From JBLMZI01 sp050258755 (GTDB lineage: Bacteria; Bacillota; Syntrophomonadia; Syntrophomonadales; DTU052), in contig JBLMZI010000010.1 in assembly GCA_050258755.1 (NCBI GenBank), forward strand, positions 1 to 64,000: DNA of 64,000 nucleotides, read 5' to 3'. Below the pieces are notes generated by a model, which searched no databases, was not told the DNA's origin, and was given only the letters and a program-made list of their open reading frames with translations. The first letter of the stretch is position 1. Every line of letters starts with the position of its first letter. Shown one piece after another: positions 51,522 to 59,734 of this stretch. The translations under genes were made by a program, and so were the position numbers.

Positions 51522-51569
51522 CCCCTTAAAGGACAAACCTGAAAAATTCATCCTTTAAGGGGCTTTCTT
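51522..51569. terminator. Bidirectional terminator
   Basis: Perfect 12-base stem CCCCTTAAAGGA/TCCTTTAAGGGG with a 17-nt loop; CTTTCTT on the plus side and TTTTCTTT on the minus side. It lies between convergent genes. Confidence 0.85.
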
Positions 51570-51601
51570 GAATCGGGGCCCGGCATCGTTATAGAAAACA
51601 A

Positions 51602-51805
51602 CTATTTTTCGGGCTTTTCCTGCGTGGAATTGTCCTTGCCGTTGACCGGCGCAATATAATACGAAACGATCCTCTTCCAGGTTAGAAGATCGCCCTGAAG
51701 CATAATCTTGAGCTCATCTCGGGTGGTATGCGCAATCTGGCTCTCGATTTCGCGGATTTTCCAAAGAGCGTATTCTTTTGACATCTCCGTTAAACGAGGA
51801 TTCAT
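51602..51805 (-). CDS. Small hypothetical protein
   Basis: 67 aa, helical and charged: MSKEYALWKIREIESQIAHT, then LLTWKRIVSYYI and a hydrophilic tail. No family recognised. AAAGGA lies 11 bases before ATG 51805 and is better spaced for GTG 51811. An extended -10 (TGATATAAT on the minus strand at 51841-51849) supports expression, and it shares a bidirectional terminator. Confidence 0.55.
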   Translation of the reverse strand: MNPRLTEMSKEYALWKIREIESQIAHTTRDELKIMLQGDLLTWKRIVSYYIAPVNGKDNSTQEKPEK

Positions 51806-51840
51806 CTGCACCGATTCCTTTGATCGAATATGCTGTTTCT

Positions 51841-51849
51841 ATTATATCA
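51841..51849 (-). promoter_or_regulatory. Extended -10 promoter element
   Basis: TGATATAAT on the minus strand, 36 bases before the start of the small gene ending at 51602; no good -35, as allowed for extended -10 promoters. Confidence 0.5.
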
Positions 51850-51960
51850 GGTGAATGAATATTTGGGCAGTTAGTTCCCGGAAAATACCGGAATGAGTAA
51901 GAAAATGGGAAAGAGCCCGCGAATATCGCCGTGAAGTCTTGTCAACGAAAGGAAAACTGG

Positions 51961-52251
51961 ATGACGGAGCTAGGTCTGAACGAAATTCTATACATTTCAG
52001 GGTATTTGGTCTTGATCAACGGGGTTACCTGGCTGGTCTACGGCTGGGACAAGTGGAAGGCTGCGCGGGGCGGCTGGCGGGTTGCGGAACGAAACCTGAT
52101 CCTTCTCGCCATCATCGGCGGAAGCGCGGGGGCGCTGCTCGCCATGGTCTTCTTTCGGCATAAAACCAGGCATGTTAAATTTACCCTTGGGGTTCCGGTG
52201 ATTATGATTGGCCAACTGTCGCTATTCTGGTGGCTTTACCGGGCAGGCTGA
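51961..52251 (+). CDS. DUF1294 membrane protein
   Basis: 96 aa from ATG 51961 after AAAGGA. Three helices with the family pattern: N-G-V-T-W-L-V-Y-G-W-D-K-W-K-A, R-V-A-E-R-N-L, IIGGSAGALLAMVFFRHKT and a last helix. Function unknown. Single gene. Confidence 0.8.
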   Translation: MTELGLNEILYISGYLVLINGVTWLVYGWDKWKAARGGWRVAERNLILLAIIGGSAGALLAMVFFRHKTRHVKFTLGVPVIMIGQLSLFWWLYRAG

Positions 52252-52358
52252 TGTTTGAGGAATCCGATCCAGCCAGGGATTGGCTCATCAATGAAACTAG
52301 AGGACGTATCCTGAAACAGTGCGCTATAATGGTGGTAATGTGACTAGGGGGTTTGTCC

Positions 52359-52913
52359 ATGGAATGGATTCGACGTGTAGGCCGACTGCTCGTAATCATC
52401 GCGATGCTTTTGATCGTAACCGTTCTGCTGGTATTTTACGCAATGAATGAGACGAAAGTGATCCGGAGCTCTGACATGGCTCCCAGCTTGCGGCCGGATG
52501 ACAGTATTCTGATCAGCCGGATCGCATATATTACCGGTTCCCCGCAGCGTGGGGATCTGGTTGCGGTCAATCCTTCGGAAAGCAATGCCGACGATGTTGT
52601 TATGATCAAGCGCGTCATTGCTTTAGGCGGTGAAACGGTGCGGGTCCACAACGGACGGGTCTGGGTGAACAACCGCGCTTTGAAGGAACCGTACGTAGCC
52701 GGCCCCGCCGGGTACGAATACGGACCGGTCATTGTTCCGCAGAATTGCCTGTTCGTGCTTGGAGACAACCGGGACAACAGCTATGACAGTCATCTCTGGA
52801 ATTACTGGATCACCCCGTCCAACCTTCGCGGGAAAGTCACCCGGATTTACTGGCCGCTCAGCCGGTTCGGCGCGGTGGGAGAGCCGCTGCAAGCCAAGAG
52901 CCAGCCTGAATAA
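52359..52913 (+). CDS. Signal peptidase I homologue with Asp at the nucleophile position
   Basis: 184 aa from ATG 52359, seven bases after AGGGGG. N-terminal helix (about 8-28), then the type I signal peptidase fold with catalytic-Lys box MIKRVIALGGETV and box E GDNRDNSYDSHLWNY. In box B the usual S-M-x-P-(T/S)-L reads S-S-D-M-A-P-S-L: the residue before Met, normally the catalytic Ser, is Asp. A Ser lies one position earlier. Either the register shifts, or this is an inactive or specialised paralogue, with a normal enzyme elsewhere. TATAAT at 52325 may be its -10. Confidence 0.8.
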   Translation: MEWIRRVGRLLVIIAMLLIVTVLLVFYAMNETKVIRSSDMAPSLRPDDSILISRIAYITGSPQRGDLVAVNPSESNADDVVMIKRVIALGGETVRVHNGRVWVNNRALKEPYVAGPAGYEYGPVIVPQNCLFVLGDNRDNSYDSHLWNYWITPSNLRGKVTRIYWPLSRFGAVGEPLQAKSQPE

Positions 52914-52928
52914 TGGCTGCGGATCGGT

Positions 52929-53339
52929 TCAAGCGCCTGGCGCGCCCAGGGTTGAAACCGGTTGGACCGAAGTGATCGTGAAGACCAGGCAGTTTTTCAG
53001 GGGAAACGTGTGATACGGCGTTCGGCCCAGCCGCTCCACCAGCCGATCGAAACGTTCCCCGCAGGTTTCGTCGGCAGTCAGGGTAACATAAACCCGAACC
53101 CCGTTTTTGCGCCCGGCATCGTCAAAAGTCAGAACGAGAAATGCGCCTTTGCCGGTTTCCTTCAGGTTTTCGTAGGTTCGCTCAGCCCCGAACCGGGCCA
53201 TCAGAATTGTATCATCCCCGACCATCTCCAGGACCGAAATCACAGCGACGTTTACGTTATAGTCCCGATCGGTTGTGGAAAGGGTGGTTGAGGGAAGGTT
53301 TTGATTGATTAACGCGCGGGCCTGTTCGATGAGATTCAT
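52929..53339 (-). CDS. Pyridoxamine 5'-phosphate oxidase-like flavin-binding protein
   Basis: 136 aa from ATG 53339, seven bases after AGGAGGC. Split-barrel fold of the PPOX class: NVNVAVISVLEMVGDDTILM, then TYENLKETGKGAFLVL and GVRVYVTL. The size and the lack of FMN-tail motifs make it a small general FMN/F420-type reductase rather than PdxH. Convergent with the signal peptidase-like gene. Confidence 0.7.
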   Translation of the reverse strand: MNLIEQARALINQNLPSTTLSTTDRDYNVNVAVISVLEMVGDDTILMARFGAERTYENLKETGKGAFLVLTFDDAGRKNGVRVYVTLTADETCGERFDRLVERLGRTPYHTFPLKNCLVFTITSVQPVSTLGAPGA

Positions 53340-53483
53340 AGTCTGCCTCCTCGGGAACTGGATTGCATCATTACTGATAGTGTAACCTGGATCAGTCATT
53401 TTTTTTCCGGTGTTCGCTTAGAATAGCTCATTGGCTGGGGGATTTGCCAATAATTCATTCGAAAGATTGTGAGGGAAAATAGT

Positions 53484-54035
53484 ATGGCACCTGATGTCTG
53501 TCCGTCATGGTTGAGTTTTACGCTCCAAAATCGCTTCCGCAGAAAGTTTCATAATCCGGATCAAATCCTGTCATCTTATATAAAAAATGGCGATATAGCT
53601 GCGGATATCGGCTGTGGACCGGGGTTTTTCACGGGCGCTATCGCCCGCCTGGTCGGAGACCAAGGACGGGTAATTGCGGCTGACCTTCAGCCGGCGATGC
53701 TGGAACGTACCCGGAAAGTGTTGGAACAGGAAGGCATGATCGAGCGGGCCCGGTTTCACCGGTGTGAAGCCGATCGGCTGACGCTTCCGGAACCGGTTGA
53801 TTTCGCGCTTACTTTTTGGATGGTTCATGAAGTGCCGGACCCGGGGAGCTTTTTTGCCCAGATTGCGGCAGCCTTGAAACCCGGTGGGCGGGTACTGTTT
53901 GTGGAACCGAAGATGCATGTCATGAAGAGCATGTTTGAAAAGGAAATCAAACTCGCTGAAAGAGCTGGATTAGATGCGGGCGAAAGGCCTAAAATCAGTC
54001 TCAGCCGGGCCGTTTTACTGGTGAAGCCGTCCTGA
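53484..54035 (+). CDS. Class I SAM-dependent methyltransferase
   Basis: 183 aa from ATG 53484 after GAGGGA. Motif I IAADIGCGPGFFTGAIA at about 38-54, VIAADLQPAML next, then FALTFWMVHEVPD and GGRVLFVEP. UbiE-like core without a large cap domain, so compact substrates are expected. Convergent with the next minus-strand gene. Function unknown. Confidence 0.8.
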   Translation: MAPDVCPSWLSFTLQNRFRRKFHNPDQILSSYIKNGDIAADIGCGPGFFTGAIARLVGDQGRVIAADLQPAMLERTRKVLEQEGMIERARFHRCEADRLTLPEPVDFALTFWMVHEVPDPGSFFAQIAAALKPGGRVLFVEPKMHVMKSMFEKEIKLAERAGLDAGERPKISLSRAVLLVKPS

Positions 54036-54048
54036 GCAATACGATTGA

Positions 54049-54294
54049 TCAATTCGGTTCGCAGGGCTCACTCTCCATCGCGTTCCGGTATTTGGTCAGA
54101 GTCTGCACCAGATAATCTTCTATGACATACTGGTATTTCAGCGGCGTATCACCGGCGTCGACTTCGTAAAACACGTTCATTTCTCCTTGATAACGAACCA
54201 TGACCGCCTTGATCACGGCCCGGACGAACCGTCCTTCCACTTCCAGAATGACCGGATCGCCGAGGTCAAAAACGGTTTCCGCTCCGATTTGCAT
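54049..54294 (-). CDS. Small hypothetical protein
   Basis: 81 aa from ATG 54294 after GGAGGAGG. Acidic small beta-rich protein: VFDLGDPVILEVEGRFVRA, then MVRYQGEMNVFYEVDAGD and a C-terminal helix. The shape resembles small barrel proteins (SH3-like). No family recognised. Single gene, divergent from the RibD-like gene. Confidence 0.55.
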   Translation of the reverse strand: MQIGAETVFDLGDPVILEVEGRFVRAVIKAVMVRYQGEMNVFYEVDAGDTPLKYQYVIEDYLVQTLTKYRNAMESEPCEPN

Positions 54295-54420
54295 GCCAGG
54301 CACCTCCTCCAACGAATTGTTCCCTAATTCCATTGTACGCCTTCAAATTCCTCTTGAATAATTGCTCTAAACAGGATCGTTCGGGTATGCTCAAAGAAGA
54401 GATAAAAGGGGGGGTTAAGC

Positions 54421-55080
54421 ATGATGCCGAGAGTGATCGTCCATATCGAAACCAGCCTTGACGGCTGCATTGAAGGGTTTCGGCTTGACGAGGTGATGTA
54501 CTACGAGCTTGCGGCCCACTTTAAAGCGGACATGGTTCTAGTGGGCGCGGACACGCTGCTTGATGCCGCGGGCGATGCCGGTCCCGAAGAACCGGACGAT
54601 TATTTTAAACCAACCGGCAAGCCGGAATGGGCGCCTTACTGGGTGGTGCCCGACAGCCGGGGACGGGTCAAAAACCTGCACCTCTTCCGCCGGTTCAATT
54701 TTTGCCGGGACGTCATTGTTTTAGTCTCTGAAACCACACCGAAAGAGCACCTGGAATACTTGTCGGAACGCGATTATGATTACATTATTGCCGGGAAGGA
54801 TCATGTCGATTATATTGACACATTTGCAATCTTGAACGAACGGTACGAGACCCGGACGATCCGGGTTGATTCCGGGGGAACGCTGGCTGCATGCCTCATC
54901 AAGGATAAACTGGTGACCGATATCAGTATCCTGCTGGCGCCGGCCGTGGCAGGGCGTCCGGACCGGACCGCGTTTCGAAGCCTGCAGCTGGATAAGGTTG
55001 GGCCGCTGGATCTTGAGTTGATGCACGTTGAAAAAATGCCCCGGGGTTTTGTCTGGCTCCATTACAAGGTGGAGGATTAG
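54421..55080 (+). CDS. RibD C-terminal (dihydrofolate reductase-like) family protein
   Basis: 219 aa. The fold of the RibD C-terminal reductase: PRVIVHIETSLDGCIEGF at the start, DMVLVGADTLLD, then TIRVDSGGTLAACLIKDKLV. It lacks the RibD deaminase half. Stand-alone members reduce pyrimidine or pterin-like compounds with NADPH. GGGGGGG precedes ATG 54421. Its stop overlaps by 4 bases the end of the convergent DUF4911 gene. Confidence 0.75.
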   Translation: MMPRVIVHIETSLDGCIEGFRLDEVMYYELAAHFKADMVLVGADTLLDAAGDAGPEEPDDYFKPTGKPEWAPYWVVPDSRGRVKNLHLFRRFNFCRDVIVLVSETTPKEHLEYLSERDYDYIIAGKDHVDYIDTFAILNERYETRTIRVDSGGTLAACLIKDKLVTDISILLAPAVAGRPDRTAFRSLQLDKVGPLDLELMHVEKMPRGFVWLHYKVED

Positions 55081-55334
55081 GGCAGAAACGTTACCGGGAT
55101 CGCAAGCTGGCGAAGAACCTCGCGCAGTTCCGGAAGGCATTCCGGGGTGGTATGAAAGATTAAGAGCCCCAATTTGGGGTCCACTTCGGCCGGGTAAGCC
55201 AGATGACCATGTCCCTGAAACAAGGCCATGAACAAATGAAGCTCGGCCGGAGCCACCTGAACCCGCAGGGCGTAGCCCGGCCGCGGATCCGGTGCCGCAG
55301 AGCCGATTCGGTTGTCTCCTCGATAGCGGGTCAT
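55077..55334 (-). CDS. DUF4911 family protein
   Basis: 85 aa from ATG 55334 (GTG 55349 also possible; both have badly spaced AAGGAG). The pattern of the DUF4911 family is seen: YALRVQVAPAELHLFMALFQG, H-L-A-Y-P-A-E-V-D-P-K-L-G-L-L-I-F and LPELREVLRQL. Small alpha/beta protein of unknown function in Bacillota. Convergent and overlapping with the RibD-like gene. Confidence 0.6.
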   Translation of the reverse strand: MTRYRGDNRIGSAAPDPRPGYALRVQVAPAELHLFMALFQGHGHLAYPAEVDPKLGLLIFHTTPECLPELREVLRQLAIPVTFLP

Positions 55335-55559
55335 TCGCGCTTTATACACTCCTTGACAAGTCTGATGACGGTTTCCTTATTCGTTGATGATACGTGGCGT
55401 TCTCATTATTGTAATTCAGTTGCGCCCAATTAAGAAACCGTTGGTGCGAGAAGAGAAAAATCGCCGGGAAACACAAGAAACCGGGCGGTTGGTGTGATAA
55501 TGTTAAGAAGATAAAAGAAAACACACATACCAATGAATGTGAAACGAGGTATGCCAACT

Positions 55560-57386
55560 GTGCATAAAAAGACCGAAAAATCCCCGGTAAACAAGGAAAT
55601 TGACGCGTTTTTAGCCTCGTGTCCGGTGCATGATCCGCCGGGTGAATCCGCATGTCCCTGCGGCAGCAAATTGACGTTTGCCAATTGCTGCAGGAAAAAC
55701 CGCCGCCGTTTTCGGATCGCCTGGGCGACTGACCACGGGGTGCCGGCTGTGTTTCCGGAAGCCGAGCTTCGGGCCCGGGCCCAGGACTTGCTTCGCTTGA
55801 TGACGCGGCGGCCGCCGAAGAACGATCTGCGCCAGAGCCTGGAGTATACGCGGGAACTGCTGCGCAAGTATGACCGGCTGATGGCCTTGTTTGTCGGCCA
55901 GACCAGCTGCCGGCGCGGCTGTGACGCGTGCTGTTACTACGATGTCAGCACCAGCCACCTGGAGATCGAACTGATTCGCGACTACGCCCGGGAGCGCCTG
56001 GAAAAGCCGGTTCTTCGCGCGATTCAGCGCCGGATTGAGGATCAGAAGAGCCACTACATCAAAGAATCCGCTCGTCCGCAAAGCCAGGGCAAGGAATACC
56101 GGAAATTCGCCGCCTATTATCAAAAACATCTCCCATGCCCGTTCCTATCCGAAAAACGGGAATGCTTGGTTTATCCGGTCCGCCCCTTTACCTGCCGTTC
56201 TCATTCCGCGATCTCAGATGCAGATCGGTGCTCAAAAGGCGGCGGAATTGAATTGCTGGACCTTATGGGCCTGTCCGATCGAATTAGGGATCTTCTGGTT
56301 GAAGCGGCCCGCGCGGCTGAGGGCCCGACCCGATGGGAGCATGTCGGTCTCTGGTTCCCGTTCGGCGTGACGCCCAGAAAAGGGGAAGGCAATCAGGAAG
56401 CGAAGGCCGATGCAAAAAGCCCGAATATCCAAGGAGGTGCCGATACAGTGCCAAAAAAACCAGGGAAGACCGGACCCCAGAGCTCTGCAACCAAACCGGG
56501 CCCCAAACGTATACCAAAAATACTGCGTGATCCGGAGGTGCCGGCCGACTGGAAACCGCGCGGCGGCGCCGCGCCGATGGGTAAAGAAAAAACAGCCGGA
56601 CGGGGCAAACCCGCGGTTGGTAAATCCGCCAGCGGCAAACCATCAGCAGGCAAGTCCGCGGCCGGGACCGGCGCGGGCACCTCATATGCCGGGAAAAGCA
56701 AACCCGCAGGCGTTCCCGGTGCGCATGGAGCGGCCAAACCCGGTAAGCCCCCGGCGGCAAGACCTGCCGGTCTGGGCGGCACTGCGGCAAAGCCCGGAGC
56801 TAAACCGGCTGCGTTTGCGAAAAGCGATCATCCTAAGGCAGGACCGCAGGGAGCCCCGGCAGGAGCCAGAAGGCCGGCCGGAACAGGCGCGGGCACCTCA
56901 TATGCCGGAAAAAGCAAACCCGCAGGCGTTCCCGGTGCGCATGGAGCGACCAAACCTGGTAAGCCCCCGGCGGCAAGACCTGCCGGTCTGGGCGGCACTG
57001 CGGCAAAGCCCGGAGCCAAACCGGCTGCGTTTGCGAAAAGCGATCGTCCCAAGGCAGGACCGCAGGGAGCCCCGGTAGGAGCCAGAAGGCCGGCCGCGGG
57101 CGGAGCAGCGGCACCAAAAATGACGGCTGGCAGTCCGGTTAGCGGAAAAAGGCCATCCACGACGGGCATCTCGTCCGGGCCGAAACCGCCCACCCGAGGG
57201 GGCACCGGCACACCAAGGCCAGCGAAACCGGGTGTGCCCGGCGGACCGAAGCGGACCGGCGCGTCACCATCGGCAAAAGGACCCAATCGCCCAGCCGGAG
57301 CCCCGTCTGGGAGCCGAGGGAAAGGAACCGCCGGAAAGCCTTATGGAAAACCGGCGTCCAGCGGTAAACCGCGCGGCAAACGATAA
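55560..57386 (+). CDS. YkgJ/SEC-C metal-binding protein with long repetitive Pro/Ala/Gly/Lys tail
   Basis: 608 aa from GTG 55560 (GAGG nine bases upstream; ATG 55533 and 55551 also possible). Order: a SEC-C-like zinc motif C-P-C-G-S...N-C-C (about 32-44), a YkgJ zinc/iron-chelating domain with CRRGCDACC, CPFLSEKRECLVYPVRPFTCRSH (split pattern, about 115-220), then about 320 residues of low-complexity basic tail. The tail contains a 72-residue unit repeated twice (56663-57097). The domains suggest Fe-S or zinc handling; the tail may bind nucleic acid or cell wall. No signal peptide, so probably cytoplasmic. Confidence 0.7.
   Translation: MHKKTEKSPVNKEIDAFLASCPVHDPPGESACPCGSKLTFANCCRKNRRRFRIAWATDHGVPAVFPEAELRARAQDLLRLMTRRPPKNDLRQSLEYTRELLRKYDRLMALFVGQTSCRRGCDACCYYDVSTSHLEIELIRDYARERLEKPVLRAIQRRIEDQKSHYIKESARPQSQGKEYRKFAAYYQKHLPCPFLSEKRECLVYPVRPFTCRSHSAISDADRCSKGGGIELLDLMGLSDRIRDLLVEAARAAEGPTRWEHVGLWFPFGVTPRKGEGNQEAKADAKSPNIQGGADTVPKKPGKTGPQSSATKPGPKRIPKILRDPEVPADWKPRGGAAPMGKEKTAGRGKPAVGKSASGKPSAGKSAAGTGAGTSYAGKSKPAGVPGAHGAAKPGKPPAARPAGLGGTAAKPGAKPAAFAKSDHPKAGPQGAPAGARRPAGTGAGTSYAGKSKPAGVPGAHGATKPGKPPAARPAGLGGTAAKPGAKPAAFAKSDRPKAGPQGAPVGARRPAAGGAAAPKMTAGSPVSGKRPSTTGISSGPKPPTRGGTGTPRPAKPGVPGGPKRTGASPSAKGPNRPAGAPSGSRGKGTAGKPYGKPASSGKPRGKR
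56663..57097 (+). repeat. Tandem repeat, two copies of about 216 bp
   Basis: Two nearly identical 216-bp units in frame inside the YkgJ/SEC-C gene, starting with GGCGCGGGCACCTCATATGC at 56670 and 56886. Each encodes 72 residues beginning GTGAGTSYAGKSKPAG. The near identity indicates a recent duplication. Confidence 0.85.
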
Positions 57387-57412
57387 TCGATGCAACAAGC
57401 AGGTGAGACCCA

Positions 57413-57985
57413 ATGCCAAACTGGAAATTGATTAATGATTGTGTGCAGGAATTGATCGAAGTTTTTCCACGGCTGGATTCCGGCTTGAATCTGGTTCAAC
57501 GCTGCGTTGAGGATGAGTTCGAAGTGGATTGCCCGGATCTGATTCCAGCCATGCGGGCATCGTACCAGGAATTCGGCATCTGGCTGGCCGATGTGTTTCA
57601 GGAGGAACCGCTGCCGGCCGGCATCGTCGCCCTGAACTTGGGGTTGTTCGAGAATTCCGGCGGCATTCAGCTGTACGTGTCCGGTGCCCAGACCTGGGAA
57701 CCGGATGATCCGGAATGGGCACACGATATGATCTACTGGCCGGAAAACCGTCACGCGCCAAGCGGCCTGCTGGGCCGGATTTTTGATGAGGCTGAACTCG
57801 ATGAAGATGCTTGTCTGTATCTCGGACTGGCTGCGGTGATCGTGTTTACCCTGGAACTGGCCCGGGAAAAGCCGGATCTCTTTGATGCGGACACGCTCTT
57901 CGTCTGCACCGGGTACGATGACGGAGAACTCTACAGCTTCGGCAGAATCAACCCGACCGGAATCGAGCCTTTGATCGAGGATTAG
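57413..57985 (+). CDS. Hypothetical cytoplasmic protein
   Basis: 190 aa, acidic, no signal or helix anchor. It has segments NWKLINDCVQELIEVFPRLD, then YQEFGIWLADVFQEEPLPAG and TLFVCTGYDDGELYSFGRI. The overall look, with mixed alpha/beta and many Trp and Asp residues, resembles immunity-type or SMI1-like proteins but no family can be named. AGGTGAG precedes ATG 57413; the gene is 26 bases behind the YkgJ/SEC-C gene, so co-transcribed. Confidence 0.5.
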   Translation: MPNWKLINDCVQELIEVFPRLDSGLNLVQRCVEDEFEVDCPDLIPAMRASYQEFGIWLADVFQEEPLPAGIVALNLGLFENSGGIQLYVSGAQTWEPDDPEWAHDMIYWPENRHAPSGLLGRIFDEAELDEDACLYLGLAAVIVFTLELAREKPDLFDADTLFVCTGYDDGELYSFGRINPTGIEPLIED

Positions 57986-58018
57986 GGCTGGTCATCTGTT
58001 TGTTCAATAAAGAAAACT

Positions 58019-58068
58019 AGGGACCTTGATTGTCAGCAAAGAGCGGATCAGGGTCCCTGATATTTTTA
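58019..58068. terminator. Bidirectional terminator
   Basis: AGGGACC/GGTCCCT stem extended by TGAT/ATCA, then GATATTTTT, between convergent genes. Confidence 0.75.
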
Positions 58069-58086
58069 CTCCGGCATCCAGGAAGA

Positions 58087-59442
58087 CTACATCCGCATGC
58101 CCATTCGAACTGTAAAAGTAAGATAATTTACGATGCCGAAAAGGGCGATGATCGTCATATATGGCAGTACGACCGGAAACAGCTTCGCGTTCGGATAACG
58201 ATGCCGGGCAATGCGGTATACCGTGTACAGCGAGCCCAGCATGCCTAGAATGACCAGAGTATACTGCATCATCTCAATGACCGGGTCGGAAATAATTCTC
58301 ATTGACCCCATTGGCATAGACATGCCGAACAATCCCATCGTCGTAAAATAAACGGCCTTTCCCTCCGCAAGCAGGTGGAAGAGATTATGAGCCATGTGTG
58401 CCGCCAGGTCCAGCGGAATGACCGCATAGCCGAAGTGAGTGAAGGCGGTACGGCAGGTGTCGCCGGTAAATTGTTTCGAGACCGCTGCAGCTGCAAACAG
58501 AATGAGTACCGGTGCCGCCATCGCGGCGAGGAAAAGCAGGGTAAAAGCCGTATTCGTATGATGAATCCCGGTTGTCCGTTCAATCCACTGCAGTAATTCC
58601 GGATAAAAATCCAGCATGGTGATGTTCTGGATCAGAACAATCCCTACGATCACGAGGGCCAGAAACGCTTCTTCGAATCGCGTCCGGGTCATGTCCCAGA
58701 ATTCGCTGGTCGGAATACGCGGAGAAAGCCGTATGGAATCATGGGTACAGGTTTTTACGCAATTCGCGCACAGATTGCAGTTTGCGTTCGTCGTCATCGT
58801 CATCGGGAATTCGAACATTGGGCATCCCGGCACTTTCGCGGTGCCTGTGAAGCAATCCTTGGTCTTGCACGTGCGGCAGATTGCCTGGTCGGCGCGCAGT
58901 TCAAGCATGCCGGCCCGGGAGTAGTTGCCCGAAAGACTTCCCAGGAAGCACAGATACCGGCACCAGGTCCTGCGTTCGAACAAGGTGGCAATTACCAGCA
59001 CCGAACCGGTAATCATCAGCAATAGGACGCCGGTACCGCGCGGATTTTCTACAATTCCCCAGATGTGATCGCCCCACGTGATCAGCAGGAAGGTTATATC
59101 AATAATCCATAATCCGTAGGTTTTGATGAATTGAGGCACTTTGCGGTTCGCGCCCCAGAGTGTTTGAACTTTGTCGCTAAGCCAACCGAAGGGGCAGATG
59201 GCGCACCAGAAACGCCCGAGCAAGAAAAACAGGAGCGGGATAAGCGGCCACCAGATAACCCAGGTGGCAGCGCTGCCGAAGTTTTCATCCGGCGCGGAAG
59301 GCCCGAACAGCGTTTCAAGCGTAATCAGGGCAAAAACAACAACGGCTGCCCATTGAAACAACGCGGGATACAAGCGGTTTTTCAGCAGTCCTTTGATCCA
59401 CCGCTGGTTCAGTAAATTCAAAGGCTTTTGATGAAACGACAT
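58087..59442 (-). CDS. Polytopic membrane 4Fe-4S protein (NapH/CcoG/NosR-like)
   Basis: 451 aa from ATG 59442 (GAGG eight bases upstream; TTG 59502 is an alternative with GGGGG). About eight transmembrane helices. The CxxxCP motif FWCAICPFGW (about 78-87) and a CRYLCFLG repeat mark NapH/NosR-type membrane ferredoxins. A cytoplasmic loop has C-R-T-C-K-T-K-D-C and CNLCANCVKTCTHDSI for two 4Fe-4S clusters. His residues in LAAHMAHNLFHLL may ligate heme or quinone. It would pass electrons between quinols and a partner. No nitrate, nitrous oxide or cytochrome oxidase genes adjoin, so partner unknown. Confidence 0.75.
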   Translation of the reverse strand: MSFHQKPLNLLNQRWIKGLLKNRLYPALFQWAAVVVFALITLETLFGPSAPDENFGSAATWVIWWPLIPLLFFLLGRFWCAICPFGWLSDKVQTLWGANRKVPQFIKTYGLWIIDITFLLITWGDHIWGIVENPRGTGVLLLMITGSVLVIATLFERRTWCRYLCFLGSLSGNYSRAGMLELRADQAICRTCKTKDCFTGTAKVPGCPMFEFPMTMTTNANCNLCANCVKTCTHDSIRLSPRIPTSEFWDMTRTRFEEAFLALVIVGIVLIQNITMLDFYPELLQWIERTTGIHHTNTAFTLLFLAAMAAPVLILFAAAAVSKQFTGDTCRTAFTHFGYAVIPLDLAAHMAHNLFHLLAEGKAVYFTTMGLFGMSMPMGSMRIISDPVIEMMQYTLVILGMLGSLYTVYRIARHRYPNAKLFPVVLPYMTIIALFGIVNYLTFTVRMGMRM

Positions 59443-59734
59443 GACGCAATCCTCAGCTTTCTTTGTTTCTAGTAATCTCAAACCCGTGACGACGCGCTTT
59501 GACAAGATTACACCCCCTTCATTGCAAGACGCGTGCCTGGGGATCGGTTTTTCCGTTCGAAGGTTTTCGGACCTCAAACAGAATCGGTAATCGGGAATTT
59601 CTGGCTGGTTTTTGGCATGGGGGCAGCGGATCACAAATGGGGCAAATCACACGGCTATCGGGCCTTTTCCCACAGTGGGGCGGAAACGCTATAATAGATC
59701 ATATGACTTCACAGGCAAAGGAACGGTTGCTGCG

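Noticed and set aside
56393..57286. Long antisense frames opposite the YkgJ/SEC-C tail
   Set aside because: They arise from the GC-rich, repetitive plus-strand sequence and have no ribosome binding sites.
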